From the NCBI GenBank assembly GCA_002441005.1, contig DJWO01000010.1:113593-177592 (forward strand): a stretch of 64,000 nucleotides of DNA, read 5' to 3'. Below, in pieces: positions 52,432 through 60,915 of this stretch (positions within the stretch are counted from its first letter, which is position 1; each line of letters starts with the position of its first letter). The notes beneath the pieces were generated by a model. It did not search any database. It was not told where the DNA came from and saw nothing but the letters and a program-made list of their open reading frames with translations. A program made the position numbers and the translations under genes. This DNA comes from Candidatus Aminicenantes bacterium UBA6228. Its GTDB lineage: Bacteria > Acidobacteriota > Aminicenantia > Aminicenantales > Saccharicenantaceae.

Positions 52432-53522
52432 ACAAGACCACCATTATCATCAGCGGAGGAGGAACAGGCGGACACCTCTATCCGGCAGTGGTTCTTGGCC
52501 AGAAGCTTAAAGAATTGAAGCCTGAAGCCGACCTGGTTTATATCGGCAGCCAGAGAGCAGTCGAGAAAAAAATTATGTCCGAGCAATCTTTAACCTATCT
52601 AACTTTACCGGTTGAGGGGCTTAAAGGGCGGGGCTTCAAAAAGCTCAGAGGACTGGCTTTATTGCCGCTGGCTTTTATCAAGTCGCTGGCCATTATCGCC
52701 AAATATAAACCCGGATTGGTCATCGGAGTCGGTGGTTTCAGTTCGGGGCCGGTCGTCCTGGTGGCTTCCATCCTGAAAAGACCGACCTTGATTCTCGAGC
52801 AGAATGTTGTGCCTGGTTTTACCAACCGGCTTCTCAGCCACCTGACCGATCGAGCTGTGGTTTCTTTCCCTTCTTCGCTCCAGTATTTCAAAGGAAAAGG
52901 CGTCCTGCTCGGCAATCCTGTCAGGCCTGAGTTCTATGAGATTCGGCGACGGCAGCCCGGGAAACCTCTGACCCTGCTGATTTTTGGCGGCAGCCAGGGC
53001 TCAAAATTTCTAAACGATAGAATTATTGACAGCCTGCCCTACCTCGGCGGCCTTAGAGATTCACTGGTCATCTATCATCAAACAGGCGATAAGGATTTTA
53101 ACCGGGTAAAGGAAGCTTATAGCCGGGCCGGCTTTGAGCGGGTTACGGTCAGCCCTTATTTCTCACCGATGTCAGACTATTTAGCAGCGGCTGATCTGGT
53201 CCTGGGCCGGGCCGGAGCCACCACCTGCGCCGAATTAATAGCAGCAGCCAGGCCAGCTATCCTGGTTCCTTTTGCCGCGGCGGCCGACAATCATCAGGAA
53301 TGGAATGCCAGGGAACTCGAACGGGCCGGTGGCGCCGAAGTCATTCTGGAAAAAGATTTTAAGCCTGACCTTCTTCCAGCCAGGCTTAAATTCTATATCG
53401 ATAACCCTCAGGCCCTGAGCCAGATGGCAGATAATCTGGGAAAGCTAAGACAGGAAGATAGCGCCGGGCGGATAGCCAGACTGGCTCTTGACCTTCTCCA
53501 GTCTGCAGAAAGGAAAGGATAG
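52428..53522 (+). CDS. murG: UDP-GlcNAc:lipid I N-acetylglucosamine transferase
   Basis: 364 residues of the GT-B fold: SGGGTGGHLYPAVVLGQKL at the N-terminus, VIGVGGFSSGPVV, LEQNVVPGFTNRLL, then FGGSQGSKFLND and the UDP-GlcNAc-binding GRAGATTCAELIAAARPAIL and AADNHQEWNA. It turns lipid I into lipid II at the inner face of the membrane. Overlaps both neighbours by a few bases or less. Confidence 0.96.
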   Translation: MNKTTIIISGGGTGGHLYPAVVLGQKLKELKPEADLVYIGSQRAVEKKIMSEQSLTYLTLPVEGLKGRGFKKLRGLALLPLAFIKSLAIIAKYKPGLVIGVGGFSSGPVVLVASILKRPTLILEQNVVPGFTNRLLSHLTDRAVVSFPSSLQYFKGKGVLLGNPVRPEFYEIRRRQPGKPLTLLIFGGSQGSKFLNDRIIDSLPYLGGLRDSLVIYHQTGDKDFNRVKEAYSRAGFERVTVSPYFSPMSDYLAAADLVLGRAGATTCAELIAAARPAILVPFAAAADNHQEWNARELERAGGAEVILEKDFKPDLLPARLKFYIDNPQALSQMADNLGKLRQEDSAGRIARLALDLLQSAERKG

Positions 53523-54922
53523 TGGTCAGAAAAGGCTACAGAAAGCTGAACCGGATCCACATGATCGGGATTGGCGGGACCGGCATGTGTGGCATAGCCG
53601 AGGTGTTGCTTAATCTCGGCTACCAGGTCTCAGGCTCGGATCTCCAGGAAAATGAGGCAACTATTAGATTAAAAAATCTCGGAGCCCAGATTTTCCTGGG
53701 ACATTCGCCTGAAAATTTAAAAGAAGCTGATGTGGTAGTTATTTCTTCAGCTGTGCATGAGGATAATGTGGAAGTTGTTCGGGCCAAGGCTTTGAAAATA
53801 CCGGTTATCCCCAGGGCCGAAATGCTGGCTGAATTAATGCGGATGAAATACGGAATAGCCGTTGCCGGGGCTCATGGGAAAACCACCACCACTTCCATGA
53901 CCGCCCAGGTACTGGAGGCCGGCCGCTATGATCCGACCATTATCGTTGGGGGCCGGCTAAATACCATCGGCTCCAATGCCAAGCTGGGCGAGGGCGATTT
54001 TATCGTAGCCGAAGCAGATGAAAGCGACCGGTCTTTTCTTTATCTTTCACCCTTCATTGCTGTCTTGACCAATATTGATGAAGAACATCTTGATCAATAC
54101 GGATCTCTGGCTGAAATTAAAAAAACATTTGTCTATTTTGCCAATAAAGTGCCCTTTTACTGTCCGGTTATCCTCTGCCTTGATGACTGCAATTTACGGA
54201 GCATTATGCCTCAAATTGAAAGAAAAATTATTACTTATGGTTTTTCAACCGGGGCTGACATTCAAGCTAAGGACTTTGAATTTGACGGCTTCTCCAGCCA
54301 TTCGACTCTTTATGTTCATGGCCGGAAAGCCGGCCGGCTGAAACTTAATGTTCCTGGCCAGCACAATATTTTAAATGCCATGGCGGCCACCGCCGTTGGG
54401 CTGGACCTGGACATAGAAATGGAGACAATTATCAAAGCTCTGGAAGACTATAGCGGAACCGGGCGCCGTTTCGAGCTAAAAAAAGTCGTTAAAGATATTA
54501 TGATAATTGAGGACTATGCCCATCATCCAACCGAGATTAAAGCCACCCTGCAAGCGGCCCGGACCGGCTGGCAGCGGCGGCTGGTGGTGGTCTTCCAGCC
54601 CCATCGTTATTCCCGCCTGGCCAGGCTCAAAACTGAATTTGTCACTGCTTTTCATCAAGCCGACTTGCTCATCCTGACCGAAATTTATCCAGCCGGAGAA
54701 ATGCCAATTCCAGGGGTTAATGGCCAGTCTCTTTTTGAGGACATCCAGCGGGCCGGCCAGACAAACGTCTGGTTAGAGCCAGAGCTGGCACGCCTGCCGG
54801 CGTTCGTGGCTGAAAAATTACAGCCCGGTGATATGCTGCTCGTTCTGGGTGCCGGTCATGTCAACCGGATCATTCCGGAAGTCATAAAAATTCTGGAAAG
54901 GGAGAAGAAGAATGGCGGTTGA
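53522..54922 (+). CDS. murC: UDP-MurNAc-L-alanine ligase
   Basis: 466 residues, GTG start after GGAAAGGA and sharing one base with the murG stop. HMIGIGGTGMCGIAEVLLN, the ATP loop AGAHGKTTTTSMTAQVL, EADESDRSFLYLSP, and the C-terminal EDYAHHPTEIKATL and FQPHRYSRLARL are MurC signatures. It adds L-alanine to UDP-MurNAc, the first peptide step. In many bacteria murB and ddl follow; here ftsQ follows at once with an 11-base overlap. Confidence 0.95.
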   Translation: MVRKGYRKLNRIHMIGIGGTGMCGIAEVLLNLGYQVSGSDLQENEATIRLKNLGAQIFLGHSPENLKEADVVVISSAVHEDNVEVVRAKALKIPVIPRAEMLAELMRMKYGIAVAGAHGKTTTTSMTAQVLEAGRYDPTIIVGGRLNTIGSNAKLGEGDFIVAEADESDRSFLYLSPFIAVLTNIDEEHLDQYGSLAEIKKTFVYFANKVPFYCPVILCLDDCNLRSIMPQIERKIITYGFSTGADIQAKDFEFDGFSSHSTLYVHGRKAGRLKLNVPGQHNILNAMAATAVGLDLDIEMETIIKALEDYSGTGRRFELKKVVKDIMIIEDYAHHPTEIKATLQAARTGWQRRLVVVFQPHRYSRLARLKTEFVTAFHQADLLILTEIYPAGEMPIPGVNGQSLFEDIQRAGQTNVWLEPELARLPAFVAEKLQPGDMLLVLGAGHVNRIIPEVIKILEREKKNGG

Positions 54923-55784
54923 AAATAGATATCCTTTGACCAGGCCATTGTTCTCGGGCCTTCCGGCCGGGGAGCAGGCTTTTCACCGCGCCGGGAAAAA
55001 AGCCAGGGCCAGAGTCAGAACCTCAAAAAAGGTGCTGTCGCCGGCTCACCTCATTCTGGCCTTTGGGCTGCTGGCCGCCTTCTTTGCCGGACTGGCCGGG
55101 CTCTATTATTATGCGATTTCCTGTGACCGGCTGGTGATAAAAAAAGTTGAAGTTGTTTCAACCAGCCCTCAGGTCAAGCAGGCCATAGAGAATTATTTGA
55201 GCCGGCAAAAGCTGGGTAATATTCTGGTTTGCGATTTGAATTATTTAAGGACGATTTTAAACCGGCTGCCAGGCGTAAAAGATGTCAGGCTAGAAAAAAT
55301 CCTGCCCTCTGCCCTTAAAGTCGAGGCTTTACCCCGGATTCCTAAACTGTATATTCACCGGGGAAGTTATCAACTGGTTGATGAGGAAGGAGAAATCATT
55401 GCTTCTTACTCTGAATTGCCTGACCAGTCCTGGCCGCTTCTTGAGGATAGCGATGGCTGGAGTCACAACTATAAAGAAAAAGTAGCCTCAGTCTGTCAGG
55501 CCGTCAGCCGCCTTGAACCAGCCGTGAGAGACAGAATCAAAATGATTAAGCTTTTAGATCACGAATCTATGGAAATTCAACTGGCCGGAGATCCGGTTAA
55601 GATTATAGCCAGTGATTCTAATCTGGCTGAAAATTTGGCCTATTATCTCTCTTCCATTAATTTCTGGGCAGAACAAGTTGGTCCGGTTGAATACATAGAT
55701 CTCAGACTGGCTGATCGTATCTATATTAAACCGCTGAATTTACAGGCAGAAAAGACTCCTGCCAGGGAAAAGGAGGTAAGTTAA
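54912..55784 (+). CDS. ftsQ: Cell division protein FtsQ
   Basis: 290 residues: a basic cytoplasmic segment of about 50 residues, one membrane helix (LILAFGLLAAFFAGLAGLYY), a POTRA domain (VIKKVEVVSTSPQVKQAIEN, LPGVKDVRLEKILPSALKVE) and the FtsQ/DivIB beta domain (GSYQLVDEEGEII). It recruits FtsB-FtsL to the septum. It lies within the run of dcw genes and ends directly before ftsA. Confidence 0.92.
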   Translation: MAVENRYPLTRPLFSGLPAGEQAFHRAGKKARARVRTSKKVLSPAHLILAFGLLAAFFAGLAGLYYYAISCDRLVIKKVEVVSTSPQVKQAIENYLSRQKLGNILVCDLNYLRTILNRLPGVKDVRLEKILPSALKVEALPRIPKLYIHRGSYQLVDEEGEIIASYSELPDQSWPLLEDSDGWSHNYKEKVASVCQAVSRLEPAVRDRIKMIKLLDHESMEIQLAGDPVKIIASDSNLAENLAYYLSSINFWAEQVGPVEYIDLRLADRIYIKPLNLQAEKTPAREKEVS

Positions 55785-57005
55785 ATGGCCAGGAACAATT
55801 ATCTGGTTGGGCTGGATATTGGGACCAAAAAAACAGTAGCTATTATCGGGGAGATTACCGAAGAGCAAAAAGTCGAAATTATTGGCATTGGCGTTGCCGA
55901 ATCCCGAGGCCTGCGCAAGGGAGTGGTGGTCAATCTGGATCAAACCATCTCGGCTATCAAAAAGGCTCAGGAAGAAGCCGAGCTAATGGCCGGAGTAGAA
56001 ATAGACTCAGCTTATGTCGGCATTTCTGGCGCCCATATAAAAAGTTTTAACAGCCGCGGGGTAGTGGCCGTTTCGGGCAAAAACCGGGAGATTTCAAGGG
56101 ATGATATCAAGCGGGTTATTGACCAGGCCAGGGCCCTGTCCATACCGCCTGACCGGGAAATAATTCACATCATTCCTCAGGAATTTATTGTTGATGAACA
56201 GGATGGAATTAAGGATCCACTGGGGATGAGCGGCATCAAGCTCGAGGTCAACGTTCATATTGTGACCTCAGCCATCACCTCGCTTCAAAACCTCAAAAGT
56301 TGCCTGGAAAAATCAAACATTGGCATTCAGGAAATCGTCCTGAACCAGATTGCCACCAGTTATGCCACTCTGACTCAGGATGAAAGGGAACTGGGAGTAG
56401 GCCTGATCGATCTCGGAGCAGGAACAACTGAGGTGGCGATTTTTGAACGCGGTTCACTCTGGTACACTTCGACCATTCCCCTTGGCGGGGACAATTTTAC
56501 CAATGATATCGCCGTCGGGTTGAGAACGCCGATACCAGAAGCTGAAAAAATCAAAAAGAAATATGGCTGTGTCGCCCTGCCCCTGGCCGAAGAGCAGGAA
56601 ACTATTGAAGTACCAACTGTGGGCAAAAGCAAAAAGTCGCGTCTTCTTTCCAGGCAGATTCTGGCTGATATCATCCAGCCGCGGGCTGAAGAAATTTTCA
56701 GGCTGGTTGATGGCGATATAAAAAGAATGGGTTATGAAAAATCATTAAATTCCGGACTGGTGATAACCGGAGGAACAGCCCTGCTGGATGGACTGGAAGA
56801 GGTGGCGGAAGAGATTTTTGATCTGCCGGTCAGACGGGGCGATCCTAATTACATCGGCGGGCTGATCGACCGGGTCAGCACTCCTGATTACGCCACGGCG
56901 GTGGGACTCATTTTGTATGGTTATAATCAGATCCAGGCACGCGGCTTTTCCAGAGATAAGAAAAAAGGCCTCTGGACGAAAATTAAAGACTGGTTCAATG
57001 AATAA
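55785..57005 (+). CDS. ftsA: Cell division protein FtsA
   Basis: 406 residues with a perfect AAGGAGG site. Actin-like fold: GLDIGTKKTVAIIGEI (phosphate 1), the 1C/SHS2 domain with GISGAHIKSFNSRGVVAVSG, GLIDLGAGTTEVAIFERG (phosphate 2) and LVITGGTALLDGLEEVAEE (adenosine). The C-terminal amphipathic helix KKKGLWTKIKDWFNE anchors FtsZ to the membrane. It precedes ftsZ by 10 bases, as in most diderms. Confidence 0.96.
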   Translation: MARNNYLVGLDIGTKKTVAIIGEITEEQKVEIIGIGVAESRGLRKGVVVNLDQTISAIKKAQEEAELMAGVEIDSAYVGISGAHIKSFNSRGVVAVSGKNREISRDDIKRVIDQARALSIPPDREIIHIIPQEFIVDEQDGIKDPLGMSGIKLEVNVHIVTSAITSLQNLKSCLEKSNIGIQEIVLNQIATSYATLTQDERELGVGLIDLGAGTTEVAIFERGSLWYTSTIPLGGDNFTNDIAVGLRTPIPEAEKIKKKYGCVALPLAEEQETIEVPTVGKSKKSRLLSRQILADIIQPRAEEIFRLVDGDIKRMGYEKSLNSGLVITGGTALLDGLEEVAEEIFDLPVRRGDPNYIGGLIDRVSTPDYATAVGLILYGYNQIQARGFSRDKKKGLWTKIKDWFNE

Positions 57006-57015
57006 GGAGGAGAAC

Positions 57016-58227
57016 ATGAGAGACGAGTCGGGCAGCAAAATCAAGTTTCGTTTAGCTGAAGAATCTTCTGGAGCCAAGATTAAAGTTATTGGCATTGGCG
57101 GCGGCGGAGGCAATGCGGTCAACCGGATGATTGAAGCCGGAATTGGGGGCGTGGATTTTATTGCTGTTAACACCGATAAACAGGCCCTTTCCACCAATCA
57201 GGCACCGGTCAAGATTCAGATCGGCAATAAGTTGACGAAAGGGTTAGGTTCAGGGGGCGATCCTCAGGTTGGCCGGCAGGCAGCCGAGGAAGATGCGGAA
57301 CAACTGGCCGAGATCATCGAAGGGGCCGATATGGTTTTCCTGACCACCGGTCTGGGCGGCGGCACCGGGACTGGCGCCACACCGGTCATCGCTAACCTGG
57401 CCAGCGGTCTGGATATTCTGGTCATTGCCATTGTCACCATGCCTTTTTCTTTTGAGGGCCGGGTGCGATTCCGCCAGGCTGAGGAAGGCCTGCAAGAACT
57501 CAAACAGGTCGTTGATACGGTTATTGCTATTCCCAACGAGAGACTGCTGGAAACGGTTAATCTCAATACTTCCATCTCTGAATCATTCCGGCTGGCCGAC
57601 GACGTCTTGCGCCAGGCTACTCAGGGCATCTCGGATTTAATAACCAGACCCGGACTGATTAATCTTGATTTTGCTGACGTCAAATCAATTATGAAAGGTA
57701 TGGGTATGGCCTTTATGGGAACAGGCCTGGCTTCAGGTGAAAACCGGGCGGTCGAAGCAGCTCAAAAAGCTATCAGCAGTCCTCTGCTGATTGACACCTC
57801 TATCGAAGGGGCCAGAGGCGTCCTGATCAATGTGACCGGCGGAAAAGATATGACCCTGCATGAAGTTTCCAAGGCTTCAGAGCTCATTACCAGCCTGGCC
57901 GATCAGGAAGCCAATATAATTTTTGGAACTGTTCTGGATGAAGGCCTGAAAGAAGCCATCAAGGTCACAGTTATTGCTACCGGCTTTGATCACCGGGATA
58001 ACCGGCGGCTGACTCCTGATCGTCTGAAACCCAGAACAGCTAAAAGCCAGCCTGCTGTACCAGTCAACTCTCCCACTCCTCCCTATGTTTTTGAACCGGT
58101 AGGAAACCAGGAACCAATAATTGAAGTCGGTTCGCCTGAGATTGACTGGAAAGAATTGAACACGCCAGCTTTCATCAGAAAAACCAGACAGGTGGCAGTC
58201 AGGAAAACACCCAATGATTTACGCTGA
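57016..58227 (+). CDS. ftsZ: Cell division protein FtsZ
   Basis: 403 residues from the ATG at 57016, which follows AAGGAGGAG; the longer open frame back to 56917 overlaps ftsA and is not needed. Tubulin-like GTPase: KVIGIGGGGGNAVNRMIEAG, FLTTGLGGGTGTGATPVIA (tubulin signature) and the T7 region NLDFADVKSIMKGMG. A variable linker leads to the C-terminal peptide LNTPAFIRKTRQ, which binds FtsA. It forms the Z ring. Its stop lies inside the hutI frame. Confidence 0.97.
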   Translation: MRDESGSKIKFRLAEESSGAKIKVIGIGGGGGNAVNRMIEAGIGGVDFIAVNTDKQALSTNQAPVKIQIGNKLTKGLGSGGDPQVGRQAAEEDAEQLAEIIEGADMVFLTTGLGGGTGTGATPVIANLASGLDILVIAIVTMPFSFEGRVRFRQAEEGLQELKQVVDTVIAIPNERLLETVNLNTSISESFRLADDVLRQATQGISDLITRPGLINLDFADVKSIMKGMGMAFMGTGLASGENRAVEAAQKAISSPLLIDTSIEGARGVLINVTGGKDMTLHEVSKASELITSLADQEANIIFGTVLDEGLKEAIKVTVIATGFDHRDNRRLTPDRLKPRTAKSQPAVPVNSPTPPYVFEPVGNQEPIIEVGSPEIDWKELNTPAFIRKTRQVAVRKTPNDLR

Positions 58228-59488
58228 CACGGCTGTGGCCAATATCTCCCAGCTGGTTACCTGCGCTGGAGAAAAGGCCAGAACTAAAAAAGCCATGCGG
58301 GCGGCCGGCCTGATCGAAAAGGCCTGGGTGGCCGGTTTACAAGGCCAGATCGTTTTTGCCGGGACTGAAAAAGACTTCCGGTCTAATGTCTCTTTGACCG
58401 ATAGCGCCCGGGTAATCGAAGGCTCTGGCCTGGTCGGCCTGCCAGGCCTGGTAGACTGTCATACTCACCTGCCTTTTGCTGGTGACCGGGCTGAAGAATT
58501 TTCTCTGAGAATAGCTGGTTACACTTACCAGCAGCTGGCCAAACTTGGCCTGGGCATCCAGACAACTGTTAAAGCCACCCGGGCAATAGCAGCTGAGGAC
58601 CTCCAGGCCATCTGCCTGAAAAGACTGGAAACAATGCTTCTTAACGGCACCACCACGATTGAAGCTAAAAGCGGCTATGGTCTCAATCACGACGACGAAC
58701 TCAAGCAGCTCCGGGTGTTACGAAACCTGGCCCAGCGTCAACCTGTCTCAATCGTGCCAACCTTTATGGGAGCCCACGAGATACCACCAGAATTTAAGTC
58801 TGATCACAGCCCTTATATAAAATGGTTAAAAGAAGAGATGATGCCCGAAGTCAAACAGGCTGGCCTGGCCGAGTTCTTTGACATTTTCTGCGAACCAACA
58901 GTTTTTAATCTGGAAGAAACCAGAGAACTGGCCAGCCGGGCTCTTCAACTTGGCTATAAGCTTATAATTCATGCTGATGAATTTGTGCCCATCGGTGGAA
59001 CAGAACTCGGAGTGGAACTAGGGGCCAGATCAGTTGAGCACCTGATCAACATTACTCCGTCTGGAATTAAAAAGCTGGCCGGCAGCCGGACGGCGGCAGT
59101 TCTTCTCCCCGGCGTCTCGTTCTTCTTGATGTCTGATAAAAAAGCACCGGCCAGAGAACTGATTGATCAGGGGGCAATAGTCGCCCTGGCTACTGATTTC
59201 AACCCGGGCAGTTCTAATTTGCTGTCCATGCTTTTAGTGCTGCAATTAGGCGTTTTTACTTTGAAAATGACCGTTGAGGAAGCTCTAAATGCCTGTACTA
59301 TCAATGCCGCCTATGCCCTTGACCGGCAGGATGAAGTTGGCTCAATTGAGCCTGGCAAGTCTTTTGACCTGATTTTATGTGATCTTCCCTCTTATATTCA
59401 CCTGGCTTATGAACTTGGGAGAAACCCCGTTAAGACAGTCATAAAGCACGGGGAAATAGCTGTTGAAAACGGTCAGATAAAAAATTGA
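58214..59488 (+). CDS. hutI: Imidazolonepropionase
   Basis: 424 residues of the amidohydrolase superfamily: metal-binding VDCHTHLPFAGDRAEEF, EAKSGYGLNHDDELKQLRV, IIHADEFVPIGGTELG, SVEHLINI and ALATDFNPGSSNLLSM are all HutI signatures. It hydrolyses imidazolone-5-propionate to formiminoglutamate in histidine degradation. The ATG is 14 bases inside the end of ftsZ, so a catabolic gene sits on the tail of the division operon. No other hut gene is present; a convergent amino-acid permease follows. Confidence 0.94.
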   Translation: MIYADTAVANISQLVTCAGEKARTKKAMRAAGLIEKAWVAGLQGQIVFAGTEKDFRSNVSLTDSARVIEGSGLVGLPGLVDCHTHLPFAGDRAEEFSLRIAGYTYQQLAKLGLGIQTTVKATRAIAAEDLQAICLKRLETMLLNGTTTIEAKSGYGLNHDDELKQLRVLRNLAQRQPVSIVPTFMGAHEIPPEFKSDHSPYIKWLKEEMMPEVKQAGLAEFFDIFCEPTVFNLEETRELASRALQLGYKLIIHADEFVPIGGTELGVELGARSVEHLINITPSGIKKLAGSRTAAVLLPGVSFFLMSDKKAPARELIDQGAIVALATDFNPGSSNLLSMLLVLQLGVFTLKMTVEEALNACTINAAYALDRQDEVGSIEPGKSFDLILCDLPSYIHLAYELGRNPVKTVIKHGEIAVENGQIKN

Positions 59489-59492
59489 AGAC

Positions 59493-59521
59493 TGGCCAGA
59501 GAGCGGCCAATCACTTTTTTT
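59493..59521. terminator. Candidate terminator between hutI and the permease
   Basis: Stem TGGCC (59493-59497)/GGCCA (59505-59509), then a seven-T run from 59515, five bases after the stem. An A-run at 59479-59485 would give the minus strand a similar tail. Short stem, so low confidence. Confidence 0.35.
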
Positions 59522-60863
59522 GTCTCTTTTTCCAGTATAGATAAGCCGGGATACCAAGAAAAATAATACCCAGTCCGGCCACGGAATTTAAAAATTCCTT
59601 GATTAATGAATTGACTGAAATGGCCAGAGCCGCCAGAACAAAAAGGGCTGGAGCCCAGGGATAACCCCAGGTTTTATATGGCCTGGGCAGGTCAGGCCTT
59701 TTACGGCGTAAAACAAAAACGGCTGCAACCGTCAGACCAAAAAAGATCCATTCACCAAAAATCACATAGGTAAAAAGCTGTTCGAAGGTTCCAGACAGGC
59801 TGAGAACTATGCTCCACAGGCTGATAGCTATGATCGAGACATAGGGAGTCTTAAATTTAGGATGAATCCTGGCTACTGACTTAAAAAACAATTTGTCCTG
59901 AGCCATCGCATAATAGACACGGGGGGAGCAAAGCATGTTCTGATTGGCCGAGCCCAGGATGGAGAAAAGGATAATGACAGAGATAATAGAAGCTCCCAGT
60001 GGTCCAACGGCTGCCATCATCGCCTCGGCCGCGACTCGATCCGAAGCAGCGATAGCCGAAGCTGGTAAAATATACAGGTAGGCCAGATTAGCCAGCAGAT
60101 ATATTATAATAACACTGAACAATCCAATCAGAATTCCCAGCGGAAGATTTTTTTCTGGATTTTTTACTTCCCCGGCACTATAGGTGGCCGTTTCCCAGCC
60201 TTTGTAAGCCCAGAAGGTGGCAATCAGGGCTACTCCAAAACTGCTAAGCAAATCAAGAGAGAATTTTCCTGACTGAGGATTGACAAAATTGCCCGGGTCG
60301 CCTTTTCCTGAAAGGAAAACAGCCGCACAGATACCGAAGATGCCAACTGTTTTTATTACCGTCAATAGATTCTGCAGATTTCCGCCCTGTCTGGCCCCAA
60401 AATAATTAACGGTGGCCAGGAAAATGATAAAACCGCTGGCCACCAGTTTGGTCACCAGTGGAGACATTTTTATAAAGTAAGGAAGATAATTGGAAGAAAA
60501 AGCGACAGCCAGAGTGGCAATAGCTCCCGAATCAATAACGAAAAAGAGCGTCCAGCCAAAAAGGAAAGAAATAAATGAGCCGTAGGCCTCACGGAGATAA
60601 ACATAAATTCCGCCTGCCTCCGGCATGGCCGCACCCAGTTCAGCCAGGCCGAGGGCACCGAGAAAACTCAAAAAACCGCCAACAACCCAGACAGCCAGCA
60701 TCAGCAATGGGGAGTTGACAGCCCCGGCGATTTCAGCTGGAACCATAAAAATCCCGGAGCCAATAATGCCGCCGATAACAATCGAGGTGACATCAAACAG
60801 GCCAAAGACCCGGGGTAATTGATTTTTTGGCAGGTCAGACTTTACCTTCGTTTCAGTACTCAT
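59511..60863 (-). CDS. APC family amino-acid permease
   Basis: 450 residues, twelve predicted membrane segments. The N-terminal GLFDVTSIVIGGIIGSGIFM holds the GSGIF substrate-binding loop of helix 1 in the APC fold. The helix 6 region reads LIATFWAYKGWETATYSAGE, and VKNPEKNLPLGI follows as in LAT-type and bacterial amino-acid/polyamine exchangers. The transported amino acid is not clear. It is convergent with hutI, so histidine is one possible substrate but this is only inference. The start has no ribosome site and lies about 10 bases after the predicted transcription start. Confidence 0.9.
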   Translation of the reverse strand: MSTETKVKSDLPKNQLPRVFGLFDVTSIVIGGIIGSGIFMVPAEIAGAVNSPLLMLAVWVVGGFLSFLGALGLAELGAAMPEAGGIYVYLREAYGSFISFLFGWTLFFVIDSGAIATLAVAFSSNYLPYFIKMSPLVTKLVASGFIIFLATVNYFGARQGGNLQNLLTVIKTVGIFGICAAVFLSGKGDPGNFVNPQSGKFSLDLLSSFGVALIATFWAYKGWETATYSAGEVKNPEKNLPLGILIGLFSVIIIYLLANLAYLYILPASAIAASDRVAAEAMMAAVGPLGASIISVIILFSILGSANQNMLCSPRVYYAMAQDKLFFKSVARIHPKFKTPYVSIIAISLWSIVLSLSGTFEQLFTYVIFGEWIFFGLTVAAVFVLRRKRPDLPRPYKTWGYPWAPALFVLAALAISVNSLIKEFLNSVAGLGIIFLGIPAYLYWKKRQKK

Positions 60864-60879
60864 GCTTATTTATTGAGCT

Positions 60880-60908
60880 AAGATAAATAAAAGAAGGCCG
60901 AAAGTCAA
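60880..60908 (-). promoter_or_regulatory. Promoter of the permease gene
   Basis: Minus strand TTGACT (60908-60903), 17 bases, TATCTT (60885-60880). Start near 60873 gives a leader of about 10 bases. Confidence 0.6.
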
Positions 60909-60915
60909 ATGCCTC

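Noticed and set aside
56917..57015. Longer N-terminus for FtsZ
   Set aside because: It would overlap ftsA by 89 bases; the ATG at 57016 has a strong AAGGAGG site and gives the normal FtsZ start.
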